Positions 47,187 to 58,629 of a stretch of 64,000 bases of DNA are shown piece after piece (positions within the stretch are counted from its first letter, which is position 1; each line of letters opens with the position of its first letter). This DNA is from Theocolax elegans (lineage: Eukaryota > Arthropoda > Insecta > Hymenoptera > Cerocephalidae): positions 62,001-126,000 of the forward strand of contig JANSJX010000053.1 in NCBI GenBank assembly GCA_026168455.1, written 5' to 3'. The position numbers and the translations under genes are program-made. The notes under the pieces were generated by a model. The model was given only the letters and a program-made list of their open reading frames with translations. It was not told where the DNA came from and made no database searches.

Positions 47187-47454
47187 TGTATGGTCTATGC
47201 ATCTCAGCGTCTTACCAACACAGCCTTCACCTCACTTCTAGCCGACAGGAGTCGCCACAGCCGTCCGCATCTGAGGTCTGATCGGCCCCTCTCGAGACGG
47301 CAGGAGTCAGTACAATACGCAACCCCGCGCGGACTACTACCTGTACATTGTATTTTCACTCTCGTAACGCGATTCTGTAATAAAGTGTAACAGACAAAAT
47401 AAACCTTGCGTAACTTGTTGTTTCTTCACCTGCTTCTCCTCTCAAACCCAAACA
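47187..47454 (+). repeat. Probable 3' LTR of the BEL/Pao element
   Basis: A purine-rich tract (GAGGCGGGCGGGA) ends at 47186. The next base starts TGTATGG, and a block with AATAAA signals (47370, 47399) ends in CCCAAACA, giving TG...CA ends. No 5' LTR is in the window, so the limits are inferred. A short repeat CCCACGGCGGGCGGCA at about 47040-47095 precedes it. Confidence 0.45.
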
Positions 47455-47459
47455 CATGA

Positions 47460-47830
47460 TGATAAATAATTAAATATTAATAGATAAAAATAATTATTTA
47501 CAAATACAAAAATTGACGTTAGCCAAATGTGTACAAAGTGATGTCACCCTGTATATTAAAGAGCTGTTAATTAGTAGAATAAATTTAAAGTAATGTAAAA
47601 TCTTAAAATTTCTCCAATAACTAATTGCAAAAACCAAGAAAATGAAACGTTGCAGCTTGACATTTGATATTCTGAACTTGAGTTATGAGCACTTGAAAAA
47701 ATGATACAAAAATTTTCAAACTCAATTATCTTGAAAAATAACTCAGCCAAAACAATATTAAAATCTAACTTTTCCTAAATTTTGGATTGAAAAAATAAAA
47801 AATTATAAGCTTAAACGTCGGAGAAAGAAA
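47460..47830. other. AT-rich DNA, no feature seen
   Basis: A TATATTAAA-type AT-rich stretch with CACCCTGTATATTA near 47546, which looks like a single ACAGGGTG-type terminus in minus orientation. No partner was recognised. Confidence 0.35.
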
Positions 47831-47953
47831 TAGTACATTACATTACCAGGGACGAAAGTCGATCATTCGTCTCGGCGGAGCGATTGCACCCGAGGCGAAG
47901 CCGAGGGGGGCAATCCGCCGAGAAGGATGATATACTTTCGTACCGTGTAATGT
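47831..47953. repeat. Foldback with GGCGAAGCC hairpin core
   Basis: GTACATTACATTACCAGGGACGAAAG pairs with CTTTCGTACCGTGTAATGTA, and CTCGGCGGAGCGATTGC pairs with GCAATCCGCCGAG. The core is cccgagGCGAAGCcgagg. It probably forms a small non-autonomous element. Confidence 0.6.
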
Positions 47954-48109
47954 ATACTATTTTTCTTCCTATCGGGTCGAAAATTCGCGACTAATAATAT
48001 AAACGTACAAAGCGTGCAGAATCCGTCTACTCCATAGCCGCAGCCATATTTACCTTTTCTCCCTGCCAGCTGACAGGTTAACCTGTCAAAAATTAGTTGA
48101 TATTTAACA

Positions 48110-48198
48110 AGCGAAGGGTTTGCGGTATCCGCTAACTTTTACGACCCGAGCGAAGCGAGGGTTGTTGGTTAGCGGATGCTGTAAAACCCAGAGCGAAA
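48110..48198. repeat. Foldback with GAGCGAAGCGAG hairpin core
   Basis: GGGTTTGCGGTATCCGCTAAC pairs with GTTAGCGGATGCTGTAAAACCC around cccgaGCGAAGCgaggg. It lies about 105 bases beyond the stop codon of the recombinase gene. Confidence 0.6.
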
Positions 48199-48302
48199 AA
48201 ATAAAGCAAATCACTATACTTTAATGTAGGTTAAGCAATAGTAATATTTATTTGTACAATAGTAATAAATAGTATTTTTAATTAATATTTCAAATTGACA
48301 TT

Positions 48303-49847
48303 TTAATTTGAATCATTTTTTTGATAATAATAGTAATTATTAATAATATTGCCATTAATAACGCAGTTTTGGAACAAAACATTGGTTTCTTTGTTGCAGT
48401 TTGGTACATTTAAATCTTTGTCGCTAATTGATTGTACATTATCAACGTTTCTCGTAGTCGAAGTACCAGCAGTTTCTTGGATCTTCAGTTTCTTTTTTGG
48501 TTGATTGAAAGAGATCTTAACTGGTGATTTTTCAGTGAAACGCTTACGAGATACATTGCTTGTATTTTCAATATTTAACAATGGGACTCGATTTCCCTTC
48601 GCAGTGGTGAACTCGACTGATGAGTTTGATTGGTCTATAGGTTCACAAAAATCTTCATACGTGAAATCCAATTGATCAATTTCATCGATTGGTTTTTGAC
48701 CATTGTTCGGACAAATTTGTTTGCTTGTTGATGGTGTAGCATGCGAAGAATCAATCTTTTTTTCATAAGTAATTCCTAAAAAGTTTATTATTTTAATTTT
48801 TGATAAAAAATTTAATTAAAAAAAAATAAAATAGGTTTACCTTGAAAAATTAGATCTTTTGTCCTCATCGACTCAGAAATATACCCATTAGCTACTGTGT
48901 CTGACTTCCAGCCTCCTAATTGCTTTATCATTGGCATATTGGCACCTGAATTAGATAATAATGTTGCTGAGGTCCTACGAAAGCAATGCCCAGTATATTT
49001 GGTCGGATTTTCCAACCCTAGATAAGAAGCGATTGTGGAAGGCGTAGAGCCAATCTTATTTTTCCCCATAACTTGTCGAGTGCATTTGCCATTAATATAC
49101 TGTACAAAAAATCTATCGGTGAACTCATCTGAAGGTCTTAACGAAATGTATTTTTTAATATGTGCATAAAATAATGGGCCAATGACAAAGCTTCTGTCGA
49201 TATAAGTCTTTGTATCTTGCACCATTACTATCAATTTGTCATTTTTGTCTTCCACGTGAGTATATTTCATGTTGGTAAATTCAATGCATCTCAATGCGCC
49301 ACAAATGCCAAAAATGAGTACGACCTGAAAAATTTAAAAGAATTAAGAAGATCATTGAATGCAAAAAAGAACAGAAAAAAGCACATGCGTAATTTATAAT
49401 ACGTACCTTTGCGCCCAAGTAGATATAATTATCTGCATTATTTATAAAGTTCGTGACTTGATCCCAAGTGAGTGCAAGAGATTTTTTCGCTTTGTGCCCT
49501 TTAGCATTATTTTTAAGAATAGCTTTTAAGTTAAGGTACGTATTTATATCAATATTATGTTTTAAATTGAGCATTTTCTTTAGCATTGACCACACACTCC
49601 ATAAAGTACTTGAGCCTACTTTCTTTTGTAAATCTGTAAAATAACAAATTAAAACATTTTCTTCAAAGCTATTTGTCTTGTTGTCTTCCATCCATTTTAC
49701 AAATGTTTCATATACTAAATTGTAGCGATTAGCAGATTTTGTAGGTAAAATTTTTTCGTGTAAAACTGTTTGAGCCTCCTTTTCAAAATCACGAATCGTT
49801 TCCTCTTCGTCAGTGCTGTCATTAGATGAACAATCACTTGAATTCAT
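48303..49847 (-). CDS. Tyrosine recombinase of Crypton type, spliced, apparently intact
   Basis: Three coding exons on the minus strand: 49847-49407 (donor AAG|GTACGT), 49324-48841 (acceptor TTTTTCAG, donor CAAG|GTAAAC) and 48775-48303 (acceptor CTTTTTAG). The joins are in phase and give 465 residues without a stop. The N-terminus is acidic, then a core-binding SAM-like helix region (SANRYNLVYETFVKWM, STLWSVWSMLKKML). The catalytic domain has Arg159 (GALRCIEF), Lys186 (DTKT), His260 and Arg263 (TGHCFRRTSATLL), Trp286 (LGGWKS) and Tyr295 (NGYISES). The last exon is Ser/Lys-rich with PKKKLKI, a likely nuclear signal. No RT is linked, which argues for Crypton rather than DIRS or Ngaro. Very similar proteins recur in insect genomes (from memory). 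It may be an active element or a domesticated gene. Confidence 0.85.
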
Positions 49848-50001
49848 TATTCTGAAAATTATATTATTTTCTTAACCTTGTAAATTAAATGAAAAATGTA
49901 TGACAATGATAATTATAGGTTAAGTTGAAACGTAATGTGTGTATAAATATAAAAGATGATTTTAAAAGTAGAAACACACAACGATGATGTATTAAGCGTA
50001 C

Positions 50002-50100
50002 CTGATTCTTTCTATTCGCGGTCCGGTCCGGTCTCGCGCAGTTCTCGGCGGCGAAAACTGTTACAGATCCAGTAGTATCTCCTATTGCAGACTGCAATTG
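50002..50100 (-). other. Possible 5' UTR exon of the recombinase gene
   Basis: A CpG-rich minus-strand segment ends AATCAG|GTACGC at 50002. The next acceptor, ATTTTCAG at about 49854, lies just before AATAATGAATTC with the start codon at 49847. An upstream ATG at 50097 does not join in frame, so this would be untranslated leader or an upstream ORF. The CpG content fits a promoter just above it. Confidence 0.4.
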
Positions 50101-50930
50101 CGAGACACTTGTAAGATGTGTAGGGTAAAAGGTTTTTATCTTGCACTTTTTCTCGATTCTTCGTATATAAAAAATGATTCACTCGCGATCTTGCGTGCGT
50201 GCACTTTGTCGATCGATATTGCCTTACTTTTTCGGCTTTTTCGCTGTATATGTATGCATATCTGTATGTCGTCAAGCAGGGAGGGAAGTATTAGGGTGGC
50301 GCGCAGATCGGCAGAAAGGGAGGGAACATCGAGTTTCGATGTTTCTGAACAGAGACGAAACGCGTATTTTCGACCCATATAGGAAGAAAAATCATTTTTT
50401 TCATACTTTATTTTTTTACTCGAGAACAAAGCGTAATTAATACTTGAAATTTACAGTGAAAAGTACTTAATATTACCAATATTCAAAATTATTTTCAACC
50501 AAAAATATTTATAATTTTTTGAACTAAGAATTTCTTTAAAAAATAGTCTATTTTGTCAATAAGTCAAAAACAAATGCAGATAACTTAGCAAACCTTGAAC
50601 AAATGACAAGATAGGCAAATTTACCCTCCACAAATCCTCATTCGTCACTCGTACCTACTTTAACGGTGACATTGAAAAAAAAATCAAGTAAATCAATGTT
50701 TAAAAATGAAAAATTGACTATAACTAAAAAGCATTTATAATGACTTAAATTTCGACTAGTACATCTCATGTCGACTTGAAAAGCACGTCGATTGAGCCTA
50801 CAAAGAGTCCAATCGGTTTGATACAAAGATATTAAATGCATACACAGACACACACACACACACACATGCATCCATACAGACATTTTTTTAAAATTGCATA
50901 TCTCGACACCCTGAGTGTCAAAACATCGAT
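50100..50930. other. Non-coding stretch upstream of the recombinase gene
   Basis: 50100-50400 is moderately GC-rich with several overlapping short frames on both strands, none with a domain. From 50400 it is AT-rich, with a CA microsatellite at 50849-50866. Confidence 0.35.
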
Positions 50931-50934
50931 ATAA

Positions 50935-51224
50935 GATGAAAATTCTGACGGTTTGGTACCTACTGAGAAAACGCAAAATTTTCGTTATTTTCCGAGATAT
51001 TTCTGATTAAAGAACAACGGTGCAAAAGTTAAAAACCGATTCTTGATTTTTATCTTACTTTCTTGCTACAACTGCAAATATTTCACTATTTCTGACTCTT
51101 TATGCCTTCCTACGTTTCCACAGGGCAATTCTGAAGGTTTGGTACCTAGTGAGAAAATGCAAAACTTCTCTTCGTCCAGCGCAATAACTTTAGTATTTTT
51201 AATTTTTTATGCCTTTCAATGTTT
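50935..51224. repeat. Tandem repeat, 187-bp unit, about 1.5 copies
   Basis: TTCTGAnGGTTTGGTACCTA followed by GAGAAAAnGCAAAA occurs at 50941 and 51128, and TTTATGCCTT at about 51100 and 51208. The second unit is broken by the element inserted at 51229; matching sequence (GGCAAATTTGAGG) resumes at 52782. Confidence 0.6.
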
Positions 51225-51228
51225 TTAA

Positions 51229-52775
51229 GGGGTCAAGCCTGGGTTAAATGTTTTCAATAAATAAATAATTATTATTAGAATAATTTTTTTTTTTTAATTC
51301 TTCTCACATATTAATTTTTTTTACATAATATATATGTATTATACATTATATTTATCAATATAAAAAATGTTTATAATGCATTTTTAATCCTGGTTATTAA
51401 ACTTATAATGATATTAAAAAATTGATTAATTTTTGCAGTTGCCGTAGGATATTGAAGCATTGAATGCATCTTTTAATGTCTAATAAGGCTTAAAATGTTT
51501 AAGGAATATATGTTTACAGACTTATGTTTTTCCTTTTCTGACAAAAAATTAATAACAATGTATTAAATATAAAAGTTGATAATAACAAGAAAAACAGTGA
51601 ATGTTATGTACGTATACGTACATAACATTCACCTAAAACTTATCTTTTTGAAAATTGGGCAACATAAGTCCGTAGAAATATATATTTTAAAAGTTTCCCC
51701 AAAATTTCAAAGTGATTCATCAACCTGGCTCTGAAATATCCTGCGGCAAGTAAGCTAAAATCATTAAAAAACCATTAATGAGATAAATGCACTTAAAGTT
51801 TCACTTATTAGATTTAAAGTTTTACTTATTTTATAATTCTAATACCATATTCTTCAGGTATCGTACAATTTGTATGTGTAATCTTAATAATATGTATATT
51901 TAATAGGTTTATAGTGACTTTTTTCTGGTTTTATTAATATAATACTCAGTATATTTTTTAATATACATGTATTATCTAAAATAATAGAAAGTCAACTTCA
52001 AGAATCAGTTTCTTTATAAAAAGAGGAATAAAATTTTTTAAAACTAAAAGAATAAAAGGAAAAGTAGTGATATATCAATAATTCTATTTTCTGTGCTACT
52101 TTCTTCAATGGTATCAGTTTTTAACTTTTTACTTGATCTGGATCAATGTTGATGGAAGTGCATCGTAGTTGGTTCTTACTGATGTTGATAATTTTTTTAT
52201 GAGCAGATGTACCAGGTATTCTGTTACTTGAGTCTGGCATTTTTTTTACTGCTCTTTTTTTGTATAAACTTATAATTAATTTCTTAAAACTAATAATATT
52301 TAAAGTTAAAAATATACTTTTAATTTAAAATCCACTGAGTATTTACTAAAATTATGTAAATACTTTATCAATGCAGACAATATTTACTTCAAATAGAACT
52401 GTACGTATTTGTGCAGTATATAAAAGTAAAATGAATCATTTATTTATTAACAATTAAATTTGAATCGTATGGTAAAGTAGATTTCTACTTTACCAAACTC
52501 TACGCTTGATAGTTGCTTCGTTTAATATACTTGTATGTAAACGTCGAAAACCTCGCAATTATTATTTTATTTAAATTAAAATAAAATGTCTTTTTTTGCA
52601 AAAATAATTTTAGAGAAATAATGTCTATTGATGCTTACTTTATTTCAATTATAACTTGCGAAAAAATTTTTTGTTTTTTTTCAAATTTTGGGATAATGTT
52701 TTATGTAAGAAATACTTTAAAAAAAGTTAATAAAAAAAAATCGATTTTTTGAGCAGTTAACCCAGGCTTGACCCC
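51229..52775. mobile_element. TTAA-flanked element, GGGGTCAAGCCTGGGTTAA termini
   Basis: TTAA at 51225-51228 and 52776-52779 flanks a 1.55-kb element whose 19-bp ends are exact inverted repeats. The interior is AT-rich with no transposase frame. A smaller inverted repeat (ATGTACGTA / TACGTACAT) lies near 51605-51622. It is probably a non-autonomous piggyBac-type element. Confidence 0.8.
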
Positions 52776-52799
52776 TTAAGAGGCAAATTTGAGGCCGTG

Positions 52800-53375
52800 C
52801 TTGTACGTTCCTATTTAGAACAAAAATCGATATTTTTTTTAATATGACAATTTCTTTTGTATCCAATCGAGTAGCGTAATAGGTGTTACCATATTCACAA
52901 AACTGTGATGTTCATGTTTTTGTAGTGTAGCAGTTGTAGACGTTTCATACCCATCTAAATCATCAGTATTTTTCCCGATTTACCTCAAAAATCAAGGATG
53001 AGAGAGTCGTGGGCACAGTAGTAGGTGTTCTCATGTTCACATTTAGAACTAAGATCAATTTTGTCCACTCAAACTATGAAAATTGCATTCCTCTGCAAGA
53101 GCACGGTAATAGGTATTACCATACTGACAAAAGTGTTATGTTGTTCAAATTTTTCCTGCGTAGCAGCTGTAGATGTTGCATACCCATCGGGAACGCCAGG
53201 ATTTTGCCCGATTTATATAAAAAAACAAGCATCAGACACATTAGGGTCCAATATTAGGTGTTGTCATATGTATATTTAGAACAAAGATTGATTTTTTTCG
53301 GGTATACTATAACAATTGTATTCGTATCTTATGGAGACTGTAGTAGGCGCTATCATATTCATGGAACTGTTAAGC
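52800..53375. repeat. Diverged tandem repeat, about 227-235 bp unit
   Basis: TATTTAGAACnAAnATnnAT recurs at about 52813, 53040 and 53272. A TAnTAGGTnTTACCATA-like block recurs at about 52880, 53107 and 53343, and GTAGCAGnTGTAGATGTT-like sequence at 52926 and 53160. About 2.5 units lie exactly between two TTAA-flanked elements. The frames across it are not called. Confidence 0.65.
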
Positions 53376-53379
53376 TTAA

Positions 53380-53830
53380 GGGGGTACCAAAGCCAAGTTT
53401 TATCCTCCCTACCTTACCAACCTCAAAAATCACAGAAAATTATTTATAATTAAAAAAGGATGATGATTTACGCAAATCTAGGAGAACAGTGCCCTTCTCT
53501 TATTAGTGATCTACCAGTTTTTAAAATTTGAAGCAAAAATATCAATTGGTTTTCTTGTAATCCCTTACCAAAATTTACGATAATTTCGTGCAATTTGAGG
53601 TTATATGCTTATCTAAATTCAAAGGCATGTCAAAATTTTTGGTAAGGGATTACTCGAAAACCAATTGATATTTATACTTGAAATTTTAAAGAAAGATAGA
53701 TTACTAATAAAGGAAAGGCACTGTTCTCCTAGATTTACGTAAATTGGCCTCCTTTTTTAATTATAACTAATTTTTTGTGATTTTCGAAGTCGGTAAGGTA
53801 GGGAGGATAAAACTTGACTTTGGCACCCCC
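53380..53830. mobile_element. TTAA-flanked palindromic MITE
   Basis: TTAA at 53376-53379 and 53831-53834 flanks ends GGGGGTACCAAAGCCAAGTT and complement. The arms pair over most of the 451 bases, with the centre near 53600. This is a third terminal type among the TTAA elements of the window. Confidence 0.8.
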
Positions 53831-53834
53831 TTAA

Positions 53835-54240
53835 ATTAAATTTAATTAAAAATTCATATTAATTTTTTAGTTAAGTTTTGGATAATTTAAAACTCAATCT
53901 GATATGTAAATTAATTTAAATTTAATTAAAAAACCAATTTGATTTTTTAATTAAATTTAATTATAGAATCAATTTGATTTTTGAATTAAATTAAATTTAA
54001 TTATAAAATTAATTGGATTTTTTAATTAAATTAAATTTAATTATAAAATCAATTTGATTTTTGAATTAAATTTAATGTAATAATAAAATCAATTTGATTT
54101 TTGAATTAAATTAAATTTCATTATATAATCAATTTGATTTTTGAATTAAATTTAATTTAATTCAGAAATCAATTTTATTTTTCAATTAAAAAAAGTTTAG
54201 TTATAAGTAAATTTGATTTGTTAGTCGTAAATTTTTTAAT
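53835..54240. repeat. AT-rich tandem repeat, about 60-bp unit
   Basis: Six or more copies of a unit like ATAAAATCAATTTGATTTTTG followed by AATTAAATTAAATTTAATT. It resembles the array at 28548-28855 in motif and near-palindromic unit. Confidence 0.75.
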
Positions 54241-54249
54241 TAAAATTTT

Positions 54250-55900
54250 CGCTACCCTGCTTGGAACAAGCTTTGTAACTGTTGTTTATAGATGAAGATT
54301 AAGTATTATTGCGCTTACCTGTGTGATGAAACGTAAAGGCATGTATTTTCCTTCATATTTCATTATTTCGCAATGCGTTTTCATCTATTATAATATTTTA
54401 TTTTAATACTAGCTAAAATCCTCACTCGCTCACGCTCGCTCGCTGAAAAATCATTATATAATAGATAATATTAAATTAAACTAAAAAATAATTTATTATT
54501 TAACTACATTCAAATATTATATATTAAATTGTTCCCATATAGGTTTATTATCATACGGATAATAGTTAATGAATTTATTATTATTATACGATGAATTAAA
54601 ATGATAATATTAAAAAAATAGAAATCATCTATAAAAATAGTTATTTTTGTATGAAATAGAGTTGAATTATTATTGCAATAGCACTTTTCATAAAGGAATT
54701 ATTATTGATTTTTTATTGTCATGTGATATGTGTACATCCTTTGCAAATAATTGTTTTATTTATTTAGCAGTACTTATTAATTTGTGTGTTATTGGTAATT
54801 TGGTAATAGCACTTTTTATACACTCAGAAAAATATTATAATAAATATTAAAATCATCTATATTAAAAATTACTATATTGTACAGGAAAAGTGTGACATCT
54901 CAGCAATATAATAATTTTTGCTATGTTATATAGTAAAATTTAGATATACTATCTTTTAATATCCAATATCGTAATTTTTGATATTCAATATAGTAATTTT
55001 TATTATATAAGTCAGCAAAATTTATTTTTCAATCTGGTATTTTTTAAATGCGAATTTAAGGAAGTAAAAATGAATTATATTTTGTTTTTAATTAATTTGA
55101 AATAGAATGTATATATTGGGGGAATACCTTTTGTCAATTAAGTACTACAGACACATTTAATATTTGGAGATTTAATTATATACTATTCTTACGCTGCAGT
55201 TGATCGCAATTTTTATTCACTCGCACATATTTATTCATTACACTTACTTATTAGTTACAAACTTAAATATTATTTCAATCACTGTCATTACAATACGCTG
55301 AACGAAAGATACATTTTCGCATAATAATTAAATATCTTGTTGTTTCTTATATATAATTGACACATTTTTGAGCATTTGCGAGAAGAACTGGAAAAATAGA
55401 AAATTTTATACACGCCACCTATTGGACGAATGGAGTAATTAGATTAGCCTTAAATTAAAAAGTCGTCTCAAAACAATTAAATACTGAAAAAGAAATGAAC
55501 ATATACGCGTATATAAAATATTTCTGCAATACTTATTATACAAATTTTAATATATGTAGTATATACATTTCACTATATATGATGTAAGAACTTCTGTTAT
55601 TTTGATATTAAAATTTGCTATTTACGTAAGATTGATTATAACATTACATATTAAATATTGTAAAACTTTATTTTATAAATTTTATAAAATAAAAAATCAT
55701 AGTATAAATATTTTAATAATTTTTATTATAAATATTTTAATATATAACTAATTTATATAAAAACTCAAACAAATAATTAAATATTGATCATACATATATA
55801 ATTATAATTTATTTATATATTAGGTAGTTTATGTTATTATGTATTATGGTATTTATGTTATTTATATTATTTTATTACTATTTATTATTATTTTTATTAT
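54250..55900. other. AT-rich DNA, no feature seen
   Basis: Very AT-rich. A 67-codon plus frame (54647-54850) could encode one hydrophobic helix but has no family resemblance and lies in AT-driven sequence, so it is not called. Confidence 0.4.
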
Positions 55901-55904
55901 TATC

Positions 55905-56775
55905 TACTGGAACGCACATTACGAACTTAAAAAAAAATTAATTTCTTCCTGTAGATGATGTCCAGGTCATTACTATTACTTAGCATAACACGAAATAAAA
56001 AAAAAATTTTTCTTCCTGTAGAAGATGTCCAGGTCGAAATGTTACCTCCAGGTCATCGGGGAAATATCTACTGAAAGACCTTTTACGTAAAAAAAAAAAT
56101 TTTCTTCCTGTAGAAGATGTCTAGGTCCCTACTGTTACCTCCACTTCGACGGGGCATCATATACTGGAAGGCATATTACGAAATAAAAAAAAAAATTTTC
56201 TTCCTGTAGAAGATGTCCAGGTCGAAATGTTACCTCCAGGTCATCGGGGAAATATCTACTGAAAGACATTTTACGTAAAAAAAAAAAAATTTTTCTTCCT
56301 GTAGAAGATGTCTAGGTCCCTACTGTTACCTCCACTTCGACGGGGCATCATATACTGGAAGGCATATTACGAAATAAAAAAAAAAATGTTCTTCCTGTAG
56401 AAGATGTCCAGGTCGGTAATGTTACCTCCAGGTCATCGGGGAAAGATCTACTGGAAGACCTATTACGTGAAAAAAAAAAAAAATTTTTCTTCCTGTAGAA
56501 GATGTCTAGGTCCCTACTGTTACCTCCACTTCGACGGGGCATCATATACTGGAAGGCATATTACGAAATAAAAAAAAAATGTTCTTCCTGTAGAAGATGT
56601 CCAGGTCGGTAATGTTACCTCCAGGTCATCGGGGAAAGATCTACTGGAAGACCTATTACGTGAAAAAAAAAAAAAAATTTTCTTCCTGTAGAAGATGTCT
56701 AGGTCCCTACTGTTACCTCCAGGTCGACGGGGCATCATCCACTGGAAAGCATATTACGAAATAAAAAAAAAATAT
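55905..56775. repeat. Minisatellite, about 95-bp monomers in alternating A/B order
   Basis: TCTTCCTGTAGAAGATGTC recurs at about 55944 (variant), 56011, 56103, 56199, 56294, 56390, 56489, 56583 and 56681. A-type monomers continue CAGGTCGnnATGTTACC and end in TTTTACGT or ATTACGTGA; B-type continue TAGGTCCCTACTGTTACC and end ATTACGAAAT. The A+B dimer repeats at about 190 bases. Each monomer ends in a poly-A run. Minus-strand open frames here are repeat artefacts. Confidence 0.9.
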
Positions 56776-56880
56776 TCCCTTATATATTAAATATTCCCAT
56801 ATATTTGTTGATGATGTCCAGTCCTTAATGTTATATTCAGTTATAACTAATCGACTATAAAAAAGTAAATAAAGTAAATA

Positions 56881-57175
56881 AAAAAGTAATTAAACACCCA
56901 TAAAAAAGTTAAACTCTATTTCTAATTAATCCGTGTGGTTCCACAATCACTTTCATTAAAAAAAATTCATTTTTTCGAAAATCCAAGAGAGATATAAGAA
57001 AAGTTACAAAATAAAAAGCCGCCTGTACGGACGTACGGACGTACGCTCAGACTTAAACTTTAAAACGAATAAAAAATTAATTAAATACCTATAAAAAAGT
57101 CAAACACTATGTCTAATTATTCCTTTGGGTGCCGCGATCATATTGAATTAAAAAAAAATAAATTTTACAGACTAT
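56881..57175. repeat. Direct repeat, about 187 bp apart
   Basis: TAATTAAACACCCATAAAAA and TTAATTAAATACCTATAAAA begin two similar blocks that both continue with AAAC-CTAT-TCTAATTA and a TTCCnnnnGGTnCC motif. A GGACGTAC triplet repeat lies between. Confidence 0.55.
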
Positions 57176-57179
57176 TTAA

Positions 57180-58560
57180 AAAAATATAACATAATTTATA
57201 CTTAAATCGTCATTTTGACAGTATAAAATTTTAATATAATGTGGATATCGGTATTCTAAACTACGTCTTTATTTCGTATTGAAAAAATGTTTAATTTGAA
57301 CAGACGCATGTTCAAATAGGCACATTCGTTTCGAAAATATGCGGCTTTGAGGTACCTCTGAAAATTCGGGTCTCTATTTTAGGTATGTGACACCCATTCT
57401 AGATGTCCAAAAATGTTATCACATACTCTTCTAATGTACTACCAATCCCAATCGATACGACTCTGTACTTCTGATAAAAGAAAACCTTTTACTTTTGCCG
57501 ATTTTTAATGCATTTTTTGCTACATTAAGCAATACACACCTAGTGAACACCTACATTTTCACTTTGATAAACAAATCTTAAATTTAATACTTTCAAATTT
57601 GTATTTCATCTATAGATACTACTTTTTGTGACTACCAGGTACAATTTTAACGACTTTACGTTGTTCTAAAATACTACTTAATGTAATAATGATAATATAA
57701 GAATAGATTTTAAATAATATGATTTATAAGTAATAGACAAATATTTTTTGTGGCCCATTAAGAAATCTAATCTTCGGTTTTTGCCCGAACACAATGTTAA
57801 TAAAATTAAAATTATGAAAAAAGTAGATACAATTTTGATAAGAAGAGAATCATTAGTAACTGAATATCAAAAGGCGCGATAGCGCCTGACGCAAGTATAG
57901 GCACGAGAGCCATTATACACAGCTAACTAGCCCCCCCCCCCAGATTTTTACTTTTTAACCACTTCAATATTACTTACTTATTTTGTGCTATTGGCCACGC
58001 ATTACTTTCCTTATTGCTAACCATCACTGTACAAAAAGTTTTGTCCGAATTCATTCGGAGCTCCCAACGATTGGCAGGACATTTAGTTTAGAAGTGTCAG
58101 CGAGAGGGCGCTATATTAAACTGCTACTGTCAGCTCAGTACTCTCTGTTGACATGTATTTTGTTTGTTTATAGTTTTATATCAAAGTATAAAGTATTCAA
58201 CATTCATTTATTGTGACAAATTTTTTATTAATTTAAATTTTCTGAATTATTCTGATTAAAAATTAATTTTTTTAATTTATTATAGTCATAGGGAGGTTGT
58301 CGATACAATGCTTTGCACATTGCAGTCAAAGTCACACAAAGTCCACAAATGTGTAAATTAAAATTTTGGTACGTTGGACATCCAGAATTTGTTAAAATGT
58401 TTTATGATGAAACCGATAAAACCAAAAGTTATGTAGATAGGGCATACATGTTACAAGATTTTGTTTAAACATGGTGAAATTCACTACAGCTCCAGTGATT
58501 GGAAATGAATAGTACAATCTTATCTTATATTATATTAAAGTGGATCGACTTTTGGTCTCC
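57180..58560. other. Mostly non-coding; one short coding-like stretch
   Basis: A C10 run lies at 57930-57941. At 58350-58468 a short plus frame (ATGTGTAAATTAAAATTTTG and on, containing VGHPEFVKMFYDETDKTKSY) looks coding-like but is only about 39 codons and has no recognised family. Nothing else is seen. Confidence 0.25.
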
Positions 58561-58629
58561 GGTTCTCCGGGTCTCCGGTTTTTTAAAAATGCATTTTTAT
58601 AGTTTCAAAGTTTTATTTTAATTGGACTT

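Noticed and set aside
47025..47390. 121-codon plus frame
   Set aside because: It spans the polypurine tract and the probable BEL LTR, with Pro/Arg-rich low-complexity content; not a gene.
50098..50440. Several overlapping frames of about 90 codons on both strands
   Set aside because: No motif, mutual overlap, and the region is better explained as the upstream or promoter part of the recombinase gene.
56348..56738. Two similar minus-strand frames of 65 and 72 codons
   Set aside because: They lie in the minisatellite and repeat with its period; poly-A runs give Phe/Lys stretches.
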